The notes under the pieces are model-generated. The model had not been told where the DNA came from and did not search any database. It saw only the letters and a program-made list of their open reading frames with translations. DNA of 14,074 nucleotides from JAGOGN01 sp036652735 (GTDB lineage: Bacteria > Bacillota > Clostridia > Lachnospirales > Lachnospiraceae). Position numbers and translations under genes: made by a program. Position 1 is the first letter of the stretch. Each line of letters opens with the position of its first letter. Location of the stretch: positions 1-14,074 of the forward strand of contig JAVVVI010000041.1 in the NCBI GenBank assembly GCA_036652735.1, read 5' to 3'. Positions 1-7,831 of the stretch are shown one piece after another.

Positions 1-21
1 GAACTTCAAAAGTACAAAAAA

Positions 22-63
22 TATGTGGCATTATTATAATAATTATTATATAATAGCCACATA
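22..63. repeat. AT-rich inverted repeat upstream of the GGDEF/EAL gene
   Basis: An 8-bp perfect inverted repeat (TATGTGGC at 22-29, GCCACATA at 56-63) encloses 26 bases that are all A or T. The interior holds a perfect 12-bp palindrome (31-42) and two TATAAT hexamers (35-40 and 49-54). It sits about 40 bases before the chosen start codon. It could be an operator around a promoter, or a hairpin in the 5' leader. No good -35 box is seen at 17 bp from either TATAAT, and no T-run follows, so it does not look like a terminator. The repeat is seen directly; its role is unknown. Confidence 0.5.
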
Positions 64-103
64 CGTATACATTTTTACCGATAGGATATCGGGGGAGAGC
101 ATT

Positions 104-2866
104 ATGAATCAAGAAATTCAAGTTAAATTAAGCAACATGATGGACCTTTTTCCATGTGGTTTAATGTGGAGTGAGTGTTCACCAACAGATGTAAAGGAAG
201 GCAAGATACCCAAATTTGAACTTGCAAACAGTGAGTTCTATCAATTAGTAGGAATACCAAAAGACGAATTTGAGGAGAAATATGACAATCAGATTGGTCC
301 TATTCTTGTTCAAAAAGATAGGCAGAGGCTGAGAATGGCGTACCAGCAAGTGCTGGAGAATCGAACACCGGAGAGTCTTATTTTTACAATTAATTCCCCT
401 TCAGAGGGACCAATTAGTGTGACTGCAAATATTGGAATGTCCACAAGAGACGAGACCGGAACTACAATGCTCACAGTTATCCAGGATATTACTTCCACAA
501 GGAGAAAAGAGCAGGATTTAGAACAGCAGATTAAGATGGATTTAATGACAGGACTTTATAATAAAGTTGCTGTGGAGGAAATTATTAAAGCCCAGATTAC
601 TGCGCATACATCAGGGGTTATGGCACTTTTAATGATTGATATTGACAATTTCAAGACAGTCAATGATACGTTTGGACATATGTTTGGTGACGTGGTCATT
701 CGTGACATTGCGGAGAATATCACAGCATCTTTTCCACAAGACACTGTGATTGGGCGGTTTGGTGGAGACGAATTCCTGATTTTCATAGACAAGGTAGACG
801 AGGGGGAATTAAAAGACGAATTGGAAGTCCTGTGCCAGAAGATATCCTATGAATATCTGGCGGACAGTGGAATCCTGGCCGTTGGTTGCAGCATTGGCTA
901 TACACTTTCACAGGATCGCTGCTGTGATTTTGAGACCATGTTTATTCAGGCAGATACAGCCATGTATTTTTCTAAGGAAAATGGAAAAAGCAAATACACC
1001 AGATACTCCCATGAAATGCAGAATATGCGAAAACAAGTGGCACAGAAAAGGGAACATACAGAAGATTTTTATGATGCAAAAATCTATGATATGGAATTTG
1101 TATCCTCTGCATACAGTCTGCTTTCTGATTCCAAGTACATTGAGAGCTCGATAACCATGTTGCTGCGAAAAATTGCAGAACGCTATGATTTATATGCTGT
1201 CAATGTATTTGAATATGATGAATCAATGAAGCGCTATTATAGAGGGAATTCCTGGAGTGAAGGGAAAGATGTAAGACTAAATGATGCAGATGCGTGGATT
1301 TCCCACAGCTGGCTGGAAGAACAGTTCGGAGACAGGGATATATTCTGCATCGGTGATGTAGACCGTCTGGAACAAGAGACCGTAAAGATTATGAAAAGCA
1401 GAGATTATCATGCGTTTACTTTTTGTAAAATGCCGGACAGCCCCAATGTGGATGGCTGTGTCTGTATGACCGCGAAGGACTGGAAGAGAGATTGGAAAGA
1501 ATTTGAACTGGCAACGTTTGAAGAACTGGCAAAGGCCGTCTCTATTTTTGTTTCTTTAGATAAGGAAAGAACAAGGGAAAAGGCAATCATTGAGAAAATG
1601 GTCAGCACCGACCAGCTGACCGGACTTCTAACGAAAAAGAGCTTTGAGAATCAATTGAATGATTATATGGCAGAACAGAGAAAGCGAACCGCGGCTATTC
1701 TATACCTGGATATAAGCAACTTTTCCTATATCAATGAGCGCTATGGATATGAGGCAGGAAATGAAGTGCTGCGAACCATTGCCAAGACAATTATCAGTCA
1801 AAAACAAGTAAAAATGGCAGCAAGAGCCTATTCGGACTGTTTTATTGTATTAAAAGAGGACATATCCCAGGAGGCCATTCTCTTGGATGTGAATTATATG
1901 GTGAGTGTAATATTGCGGGTGCTGGCACAAAAATACACAGCTTTGAATGTGCAGATTAAAATTGGTATTTATGCCCTGAAAGAGAGCGATTGCCATGCTT
2001 ATCTGGCAATTGAAAATGCAAATATGGCAAGAAAGAACATCAAGGGGAATACGATTACAGTAATTGGCAGCTACAAAGATGAACTGCGTACGATGCGGGA
2101 TGCGTCCCAGAAAATTACCGCTGAATTATTGAAGGTGCTAAGAGAAGATGAGTTGAAATTATATTTTCAACCAAAGTTCTCACTACATTCCAGGGAAGTA
2201 AGCGGATTAGAAGCATTTGCCAGATGGTACACACAAAGTGGAAGGTTAAGACAGCCATCTGAGTTTGTGGAAGCATTGGAACTGAGTGGGTATATTACGG
2301 AATTGGATTTTGCAATCTATGAAAAAGTCCTTCAGACATTACAGAGGTGGAAACGGTCCGGAAGAAAATTATATGTGGTTTCCGTGAACTTTTCGGGGGT
2401 GGACTGCATACAAAAAGACTTTGTACGGAAAATAATACATCTTGCCAAAAAATACGAGATTGAACCCAAGTGGATTGAAGTGGAAATCGCAGCAAATGAG
2501 CTGGAAAAAAATTGGGAACTATTATCAAGTTTCTTTCAAAGCCTTAGAGAATATGGGTTTCGGACGGCAATTGATAATTTTGGAGCAGGCTATAGCTCCA
2601 TGAAGCTTCTTTTAAATAACCGGTTTGATGTGGTGAAAATCGACCGTAACTTCTTACTTCAAAGCGAGGACGCAAAAGAACGGAAAAATTACATGAAATA
2701 CATCAGCACTCTCATCGACGATGTCCGCCAACAGGTTGTTTTTGTTGGCACAGAGACCAATGAGCATGCGGATGAGCTGTTAGAATGTGGCTATAATTAT
2801 GCCCAGGGATATTTATTTGAAAAGGTCATTTCCATGGAAAAGTTTGAAGAGTCCTATTGCAATTAA
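104..2866 (+). CDS. PAS-GGDEF-GAF-GGDEF-EAL c-di-GMP signalling protein (EAL degenerate)
   Basis: Probable cytosolic diguanylate cyclase of 920 residues; no membrane segment or signal peptide is seen. The start at 104 is preferred over an in-frame ATG at 23 because GGGGGAG at 91-97 lies 6 nt upstream. Domains: PAS-like (about 10-130); GGDEF with MTGLYNK at 148-154, DIDNF at 179-183 and GRFGGDEF at 217-224 (intact active site); GAF-like (about 335-490); a second GGDEF domain (about 502-655) whose signature has become AYSDCF (575-580); and EAL (about 675-915). The EAL domain retains E703, N762, E794, D824, K845 and Q901. However, EAL reads EAF, the DD pair is D824-N825, and the catalytic Glu of the usual AEGVE loop is Val881, so phosphodiesterase activity is unlikely. 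The usual RxxD inhibitory site before GGDEF reads PQDT (211-214). Cyclase activity and the regulatory roles of the PAS and GAF domains are inferred. Confidence 0.9.
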   Translation: MNQEIQVKLSNMMDLFPCGLMWSECSPTDVKEGKIPKFELANSEFYQLVGIPKDEFEEKYDNQIGPILVQKDRQRLRMAYQQVLENRTPESLIFTINSPSEGPISVTANIGMSTRDETGTTMLTVIQDITSTRRKEQDLEQQIKMDLMTGLYNKVAVEEIIKAQITAHTSGVMALLMIDIDNFKTVNDTFGHMFGDVVIRDIAENITASFPQDTVIGRFGGDEFLIFIDKVDEGELKDELEVLCQKISYEYLADSGILAVGCSIGYTLSQDRCCDFETMFIQADTAMYFSKENGKSKYTRYSHEMQNMRKQVAQKREHTEDFYDAKIYDMEFVSSAYSLLSDSKYIESSITMLLRKIAERYDLYAVNVFEYDESMKRYYRGNSWSEGKDVRLNDADAWISHSWLEEQFGDRDIFCIGDVDRLEQETVKIMKSRDYHAFTFCKMPDSPNVDGCVCMTAKDWKRDWKEFELATFEELAKAVSIFVSLDKERTREKAIIEKMVSTDQLTGLLTKKSFENQLNDYMAEQRKRTAAILYLDISNFSYINERYGYEAGNEVLRTIAKTIISQKQVKMAARAYSDCFIVLKEDISQEAILLDVNYMVSVILRVLAQKYTALNVQIKIGIYALKESDCHAYLAIENANMARKNIKGNTITVIGSYKDELRTMRDASQKITAELLKVLREDELKLYFQPKFSLHSREVSGLEAFARWYTQSGRLRQPSEFVEALELSGYITELDFAIYEKVLQTLQRWKRSGRKLYVVSVNFSGVDCIQKDFVRKIIHLAKKYEIEPKWIEVEIAANELEKNWELLSSFFQSLREYGFRTAIDNFGAGYSSMKLLLNNRFDVVKIDRNFLLQSEDAKERKNYMKYISTLIDDVRQQVVFVGTETNEHADELLECGYNYAQGYLFEKVISMEKFEESYCN

Positions 2867-2885
2867 TGCATGCTAGTGTTAAGAT
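2857..2885 (+). promoter_or_regulatory. Possible promoter for the butyrate operon
   Basis: TTGCAA (2857-2862), a 17-bp spacer, then TAAGAT (2880-2885). Each box matches the sigma-A consensus at 4 of 6 positions, and the -35 box overlaps the end of the upstream gene. A TGTTAACA palindrome at 2899-2906 lies just after the predicted start of transcription. This is a moderate match in the only gap before the operon; read-through from upstream is also possible. Confidence 0.35.
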
Positions 2886-2927
2886 GAATCATGTATTGTG
2901 TTAACAAAATAACGAGGAGGAATTATC

Positions 2928-3704
2928 GTGGAACATATTTTGTATGAACAAAAAGGAGCCATTGGTATTCTTACGATTAATCGTGAAAAAGCGTTAAATG
3001 CGTTAAATTCACAGGTGCTTGAAGAATTGAACTGTGTGTTGGATCAAGTGAATCAAGAGACAGTAAGATGCTTAATTGTGACAGGTGCAGGACAGAGGGC
3101 ATTTGCAGCAGGTGCAGACATCGCTGAAATGAGTACCTTAACCAAGGATGAAGGCAGGCAGTTTGGGAAAAAAGGAAATGATGTATTCCGCAGATTAGAA
3201 CTTTTTCCAATTCCGGTTATTGCAGCAGTAAATGGATTTGCCCTGGGTGGCGGATGTGAACTGGCAATGAGCTGCGATTTTCGAATTTGCTCAGAGACTG
3301 CGGTATTTGGACAACCGGAGACCGGACTTGGCATTACACCGGGATTTGGTGGGACGCAGCGGTTATCCCGTATTGTTGGCATTGGCAAAGCCAAAGAAAT
3401 GATTTATGGAGCACGTAATATAAAAGCCGAAGAAGCCTATAGAATTGGTCTTGTTAATCATATTTATCCAATGGAGACTTTGATGGAAGAAGCGATGAAG
3501 TTAGCAGGAGCGGTTGCAAAGAATGCTCCAATTGCTGTTCGCAATTGTAAGAAAGCAATAAATGAAGGTCTGAATACGGACATGGATGGTGCAATTGAGA
3601 TCGAAGAACAGTTATTTGGGGACTGTTTTGAGTCTTGTGATCAAAAAGAGGGTATGTGTGCCTTCCTTGAAAAAAGAAAAGTTGAGACATTCGTAAATAA
3701 ATAA
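2928..3704 (+). CDS. crt: 3-hydroxybutyryl-CoA dehydratase (crotonase)
   Basis: Enoyl-CoA hydratase/isomerase family protein of 258 residues, the usual length. It interconverts (S)-3-hydroxybutyryl-CoA and crotonyl-CoA in clostridial butyrate formation. The start is GTG at 2928, with GAGGAGG at 2914-2920 seven bases upstream. Family signatures are clear: FAAGAD (59-64) and GFALGGG (103-109) for the oxyanion hole, and the two catalytic glutamates in CELAM (E111) and QPETGLG (E131). It is the first gene of crt-hbd-bcd-etfB-etfA, 46 nt before hbd. The gene context makes the short-chain crotonase role much more likely than a generic fatty-acid hydratase. Confidence 0.95.
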   Translation: MEHILYEQKGAIGILTINREKALNALNSQVLEELNCVLDQVNQETVRCLIVTGAGQRAFAAGADIAEMSTLTKDEGRQFGKKGNDVFRRLELFPIPVIAAVNGFALGGGCELAMSCDFRICSETAVFGQPETGLGITPGFGGTQRLSRIVGIGKAKEMIYGARNIKAEEAYRIGLVNHIYPMETLMEEAMKLAGAVAKNAPIAVRNCKKAINEGLNTDMDGAIEIEEQLFGDCFESCDQKEGMCAFLEKRKVETFVNK

Positions 3705-3750
3705 GGTTACTAATTTATAGTTAACATACAAAATTATAGGAGGGATTACG

Positions 3751-4596
3751 ATGAAAGTGGGTATTATTGGTGCCGGTACAATGGGCGCCGGCATTGCACA
3801 GGCTTTTGCACAGACAGAAGGATATGAAGTATTTCTCTGTTCCGGCAGAAGTGGTGCAGAACATGCTGAAAAAGGGAAAAACAAAATTGCTAAGGGATTT
3901 GAGAAGCGTGTTGCAAGAGGCAAAATGGAGCAAAAAGATGCAGATACAATTTTGGCAAGAATTACTACAGGCACAAAAGAGATCTGTTCGGATTGTGATT
4001 TGGTAATTGAAGCGGTTCTTGAAGTTATGGATGTAAAAAAAGAAACATTTCAGGAGCTTAATAAAATCTGTAAAAAAGATTGTATATTTGCAACAAACAC
4101 ATCATCATTGTCAATTACAGAGATTAGTACAGGAATGGAACGTCCGGTTGTAGGAATGCATTTCTTTAATCCGGCTCCGGTTATGAAACTGGTTGAAGTA
4201 ATTGCCGGTTTAAACACACCGATTGAGCTTGTGGAACGGGTGAAAGCTATTTCAGAAGAAATTGGAAAGACACCGGTTCAGGTAGAAGAAGCAGCAGGAT
4301 TTGTTGTCAATCGTATTTTAATTCCAATGATTAATGAAGCAATTGGAATATATGCGGAAGGATTAGCAACAGTAGAAGGTATTGATACCGCAATGAAGCT
4401 TGGTGCCAACCATCCAATGGGACCTTTGGCATTAGGGGATTTAGTGGGACTGGATATTGTTCTTGCTATTATGGAAGTGCTTCAGGCTGAAACAGGAGAC
4501 AGTAAATACCGTCCACATCCACTATTAAGAAAAATGGTTCGTGGTGGACAGCTTGGAATAAAATCAGGCAAAGGTTTTTATGATTACGCAAAATAG
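3751..4596 (+). CDS. hbd: 3-hydroxybutyryl-CoA dehydrogenase
   Basis: NAD(P)-dependent dehydrogenase of 281 residues that reduces acetoacetyl-CoA to (S)-3-hydroxybutyryl-CoA, the step before Crt. The N-terminal Rossmann motif GIIGAGTMGAG (4-14) binds the dinucleotide. ATNTSSLS (114-121) and GMHFFNP (135-141) give the substrate-site serine and catalytic His137. Glu149 lies 12 residues further on, the expected spacing for the His-Glu dyad of this family. N187 follows in AAGFVVNR, and the C-terminal helical domain ends in GKGFYDY. AGGAGG at 3738-3743 supports the ATG start. It is a stand-alone enzyme, not fused to a hydratase as in the long fatty-acid oxidation proteins, which fits the clostridial pathway. 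Confidence 0.95.
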   Translation: MKVGIIGAGTMGAGIAQAFAQTEGYEVFLCSGRSGAEHAEKGKNKIAKGFEKRVARGKMEQKDADTILARITTGTKEICSDCDLVIEAVLEVMDVKKETFQELNKICKKDCIFATNTSSLSITEISTGMERPVVGMHFFNPAPVMKLVEVIAGLNTPIELVERVKAISEEIGKTPVQVEEAAGFVVNRILIPMINEAIGIYAEGLATVEGIDTAMKLGANHPMGPLALGDLVGLDIVLAIMEVLQAETGDSKYRPHPLLRKMVRGGQLGIKSGKGFYDYAK

Positions 4597-4637
4597 ATAA
4601 TTACAAATAGATTATAGGTTATGGAGGAATAAGAGAC

Positions 4638-5774
4638 ATGAATTTTACATTAAGTAAAGAGCATGAAATGGCGAGAACCTTATTTAGAGATTTCGCACAG
4701 AACGAAGTAAAACCTCTTGCTCAGGAGGTAGATGAGACAGAACAGTTTCCAAGTGGTACAGTGGAAAAAATGCAAAAATTAGGATTTTTGGCAATTCCAC
4801 TCCCAAGAGAGTATGGCGGACAGGGATGTGACACCTTAACATATGTTATGTGTGTAGAGGAACTTTCCAAAGTCTGTGGTACAACCGGAGTTATTGTATC
4901 CGCACATACATCTTTGGGTGCAGATCCTATTAAAAAATTTGGAACAGAGGAACAGAAAGAAAAATTCTTACGTCCATTGGCAAGCGGACAAAAATTAGGA
5001 GCCTTTGGTTTAACAGAGCCGGGCGCAGGAACAGATGCTTCCGGACAGCAGACAAAGGCTGTATTAGATGGAGATGAGTATATCCTGAACGGATCCAAAA
5101 TCTTTATTACAAATGGTAAAGAAGCAGATATTTATGTTATATTTGCCATGACGGACAAGTCCAAAGGAACCAAGGGAATCTCTGGATTTATTGTAGAAAA
5201 AGGAACACCGGGATTTACGTTTGGAACCAAAGAAAAGAAGATGGGAATCAGAGGATCTGCAACTTATGAATTAATATTTACAGATTGCAGAATTCCAAAA
5301 GAAAATCTTCTTGGCCAGGAAGGTAAAGGATTCGGTATTGCAATGCAGACATTAGATGGAGGACGTATCGGAATTGCAGCACAGGCACTGGGAATTGCAG
5401 CAGGAGCATTAGAATCCACCATTGAATATGTAAAAGAAAGAAAGCAGTTTGGACGCAGCCTTTCTAAATTCCAGAATACACAATTCCAGATTGCAGATAT
5501 GGCAACAAAAGTAGAAGCAGCTAGAAATCTTGTGTACAAGGCAGCAATGGCTAAAGATACACAGAAGAAATTCTCAGTAGAAGCAGCAATGGCAAAATTA
5601 TATGCAGCAGAAGTTGCAATGGAAGTTACAACAAAAGCTGTTCAGCTTCACGGTGGTTATGGTTACACCAGAGAATACGCCGTTGAACGTATGATGAGAG
5701 ATGCTAAAATAACAGAGATTTACGAAGGTACATCAGAAGTACAGCGTATGGTAATATCCGGTTCCCTTCTGTAA
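4638..5774 (+). CDS. bcd: Butyryl-CoA dehydrogenase (short-chain acyl-CoA dehydrogenase)
   Basis: FAD-dependent acyl-CoA dehydrogenase of 378 residues, the standard length. It reduces crotonyl-CoA to butyryl-CoA. Visible motifs are AFGLTEPGAGTDAS (122-135) around the flavin and substrate site, NGSKIFITNG (151-160), KERKQFGR (266-273), HGGYGY (338-343) and IYEGTSEVQR (361-370), in which E363 is the expected catalytic base. GGAGG (4623-4627) lies 10 nt before the ATG. It is followed at once by etfB and etfA. In Clostridia this arrangement usually means a Bcd/EtfAB complex that couples exergonic crotonyl-CoA reduction by NADH to ferredoxin reduction; bifurcation here is inferred from context, not proven. 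Confidence 0.95.
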   Translation: MNFTLSKEHEMARTLFRDFAQNEVKPLAQEVDETEQFPSGTVEKMQKLGFLAIPLPREYGGQGCDTLTYVMCVEELSKVCGTTGVIVSAHTSLGADPIKKFGTEEQKEKFLRPLASGQKLGAFGLTEPGAGTDASGQQTKAVLDGDEYILNGSKIFITNGKEADIYVIFAMTDKSKGTKGISGFIVEKGTPGFTFGTKEKKMGIRGSATYELIFTDCRIPKENLLGQEGKGFGIAMQTLDGGRIGIAAQALGIAAGALESTIEYVKERKQFGRSLSKFQNTQFQIADMATKVEAARNLVYKAAMAKDTQKKFSVEAAMAKLYAAEVAMEVTTKAVQLHGGYGYTREYAVERMMRDAKITEIYEGTSEVQRMVISGSLL

Positions 5775-5781
5775 GAGAAGG
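5765..5781 (+). other. Small RNA hairpin spanning the bcd stop codon
   Basis: CCTTCT (5765-5770) can pair with AGAAGG (5776-5781) across a 5-nt loop that contains the TAA stop codon of bcd. No T-run follows, so it is not a terminator. It could affect processing or stability of the mRNA between bcd and etfB, or be chance. Confidence 0.25.
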
Positions 5782-5813
5782 AAGATAAAACGATTATAAG
5801 GAGTGAATGAACA

Positions 5814-6596
5814 GTGAAAATTGTAGTATGTATAAAACAAGTACCAGATACAAATGAAGTTAGATTAGATCCTGTTACAGGAACACTGATTCGTGATGGA
5901 GTGCCAAGTATCATGAATCCAGATGACAAAGCAGGATTAGAGGCAGCACTTGCAATCAAAGATGAAACAGGTGCAGAAGTGAGCGTAGTATCCATGGGAC
6001 CGCCACAGGCGGACGCAGTTCTTCGTGAAGGATTAGCAATGGGTGCGGATAAAGCATATTTAATTACAGACCGTGCATTTGGCGGAGCAGATACATTAGC
6101 AACATCCACAACAGTTGCTGCAGCACTTAAAAAGCTTGAATTTGACCTTATTATTGCAGGCCGTCAGGCAATTGACGGAGATACTGCACAGGTTGGACCA
6201 CAGATTGCAGAACATCTGGGAATTCCAAATGTGTCTTATGCAGAAGATATTAAAGTAGAAGGCAACAGTGTTATAGTAAAACGTCAGTATGAAGACAGAT
6301 ATCACATGGTTAAGGTTCAAATGCCTTGTTTAATTACAACTCTTGGCGAGATGAATACACCTCGTTACATGACACCGGGCGGAATTTTTGATGCATACAG
6401 AGAAAAAGAAGTTACCGTTTGGACTCGTGCTGATTTAGACGTTGCTGATGAAGTTATTGGACTAAAAGGATCCCCTACAAAGGTTGCAAAATCATTCCCT
6501 AAGAGTGTAAAACCTGCAGGCGTGAAAGAAATTTTAGATCCTGAAGCATCTGCTGACTATATCGTAGCAAAATTAAAAGAGAAATTTGTTATCTAA
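5814..6596 (+). CDS. etfB: Electron transfer flavoprotein, beta subunit
   Basis: EtfB of 260 residues, partner of EtfA and electron donor complex for Bcd. The start is GTG at 5814 with AAGGAG at 5798-5803; the nearby ATG at 5807 is out of frame. The N-terminus (KIVVCIKQVPDT) and GRQAIDGDTAQVGPQ (residues 116-130) are family hallmarks. The segment RAFGGADTLATS resembles that of EtfB proteins from anaerobes with bifurcating Bcd/EtfAB complexes, where this subunit carries the bifurcating FAD and binds NADH. The position bcd-etfB-etfA matches that system. The bifurcating assignment rests on similarity and context. Confidence 0.95.
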   Translation: MKIVVCIKQVPDTNEVRLDPVTGTLIRDGVPSIMNPDDKAGLEAALAIKDETGAEVSVVSMGPPQADAVLREGLAMGADKAYLITDRAFGGADTLATSTTVAAALKKLEFDLIIAGRQAIDGDTAQVGPQIAEHLGIPNVSYAEDIKVEGNSVIVKRQYEDRYHMVKVQMPCLITTLGEMNTPRYMTPGGIFDAYREKEVTVWTRADLDVADEVIGLKGSPTKVAKSFPKSVKPAGVKEILDPEASADYIVAKLKEKFVI

Positions 6597-6624
6597 ATTA
6601 TGAAAGAGAAAGTGGTGAAAACAA

Positions 6625-7629
6625 ATGAATTTACAAGAATATAAAGGCGTATTTGTATTTGCACAGCAAATGGATGCCAAAACCAATAACGTATCGTTTG
6701 AGTTAATTGGAAAAGCAAAGGATTTGGCAGCAGATTTAAAGACAGATGTAACTGCAGTTCTTTTCGGAAGTGAAATTAAAGGATTAGCACAGGAATTAGC
6801 TGCTTTCGGAGCAGATAGAGTAATCATTGTAGACAATCCTGTATTAAAGGAATATACAACAGAGCCATATGCACACGCAATGGATGAAGTAATCAAGAAA
6901 TTCAAACCGGAAATTGTTCTTTATGGAGCAACAGCAGTAGGAAGAGATCTTGCTCCTCGTGTATCCGCAAGAGTAAAAACCGGTCTGACAGCAGATTGTA
7001 CTTCTCTTGAAATTGATGCAGAGACTAAGAATTTAAGAATGACACGTCCTGCATTCGGTGGAAATATTATGGCAACCATTATGTGTCCGGAGCATCGTCC
7101 ACAGATGGCAACCGTTCGTCCGGGTGTTATGCAGAAAATTGATAAAATTGAAGGCGCAAAAGCTGTAATTGAAGAATTGAATATTGAGTTTGTAAGAAAC
7201 AACAAATTTGTTGATGTAGAAGAAGTAATAAAAAAAGTATCCGATAAATTGGATATTATGGATGCTAAGATTCTGGTATCCGGTGGTCGTGGAGTTGGAA
7301 GCAAAGAAAACTTCAAAATCTTACATGAGCTTGCAGCTGTACTTGGTGCAGAAGTATCTTCCTCCCGTGCCTGCGTAGATGCAGGATGGACAGAAAAAGA
7401 GCAGCAGGTTGGACAAACAGGAAAGACCGTTCGTCCTACTGTATATTTTGCAATTGGTATATCAGGAGCAATTCAGCATTTAGCAGGAATGGAAGAAGCA
7501 GATATCATTATTGCCATTAATAAAGATGAGACTGCACCAATCTTTGATGTTGCTGATTATGGCTTGGTTGGAGATTTGAACAAAATAGTTCCAATTTTAA
7601 CAGAAAAATTAAAAGTTGCTATGAAATAA
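6625..7629 (+). CDS. etfA: Electron transfer flavoprotein, alpha subunit
   Basis: EtfA of 334 residues, forming the heterodimer with EtfB. The C-terminal FAD-binding domain is complete: LVSGGRGVGS (217-226), SRACVDAGW (247-255), QVGQTGKTVRP (261-271), GISGAIQHLAGM (278-289) and INKD (298-301). The N-terminal domain has the usual LYGATAVGRDLAPR (99-112) and RPAFGGNIMA (141-150). It starts 28 nt after etfB with a weak ribosome site (AGTGGTG at 6611-6617) and is the last gene of the operon, followed directly by a strong terminator. It shuttles electrons to Bcd. No extra ferredoxin domain is fused to it, unlike some clostridial EtfA proteins. Confidence 0.95.
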   Translation: MNLQEYKGVFVFAQQMDAKTNNVSFELIGKAKDLAADLKTDVTAVLFGSEIKGLAQELAAFGADRVIIVDNPVLKEYTTEPYAHAMDEVIKKFKPEIVLYGATAVGRDLAPRVSARVKTGLTADCTSLEIDAETKNLRMTRPAFGGNIMATIMCPEHRPQMATVRPGVMQKIDKIEGAKAVIEELNIEFVRNNKFVDVEEVIKKVSDKLDIMDAKILVSGGRGVGSKENFKILHELAAVLGAEVSSSRACVDAGWTEKEQQVGQTGKTVRPTVYFAIGISGAIQHLAGMEEADIIIAINKDETAPIFDVADYGLVGDLNKIVPILTEKLKVAMK

Positions 7630-7641
7630 AGCTTGTTTTTG

Positions 7642-7686
7642 AAAGAAAGTGTAAGAAGGATAACTTCTTTTCACTTTCTTTTTTTT
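7642..7686 (+). terminator. Intrinsic terminator of the crt-etfA operon
   Basis: The outer stem AAAGAAAGTG (7642-7651) pairs with CACTTTCTTT (7672-7681). An inner stem AAGAAG (7653-7658) pairs with CTTCTT (7664-7669) around a GATAA loop. The hairpin runs into eight T residues (7679-7686). It begins 12 nt after the etfA stop and separates the butyrate operon from the sigma-factor operon. Confidence 0.9.
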
Positions 7687-7760
7687 CATGCAATAAAACA
7701 AGGGACTCATGCATTCTATCTATGACAGCAAAAATATAGGATTGTGTAGAAGAACCCTGC

Positions 7761-7789
7761 TTGACAGTGACTATCAGAGTTGGTATGAT
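7761..7789 (+). promoter_or_regulatory. Near-consensus sigma-A promoter of the ECF sigma operon
   Basis: TTGACA (7761-7766), a 17-bp spacer, then TATGAT (7784-7789). That is a perfect -35 box and a 5 of 6 match at -10. Transcription would start near 7796, giving a leader of about 36 nt. A 13-bp palindrome, TGGTATGATACCA (7781-7793), covers the -10 box, and ATCAGA occurs on both sides of it (7773-7778 and 7793-7798, 20 bp apart). This suggests an operator. Confidence 0.75.
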
Positions 7790-7831
7790 ACCATCAGATA
7801 AAAGTTCGAATGAGAAGAATGGGGAGAAACT

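Noticed and set aside
23..103. Longer N-terminus for the GGDEF/EAL protein from the ATG at 23
   Set aside because: The added 27 residues come from the AT-rich inverted repeat, are unlike the PAS domain, and have no ribosome site. GGGGGAG before the ATG at 104 is clear.
2896..2907. TTGTGTTAACAA as a Rex redox-repressor operator before crt
   Set aside because: The right half (TTAACAA) fits the known clostridial consensus, but the left half at the required 11-bp spacing matches only 2 of 7 positions. It is a half-site at best. A second GTTAAC before hbd (3720-3725) is equally incomplete.
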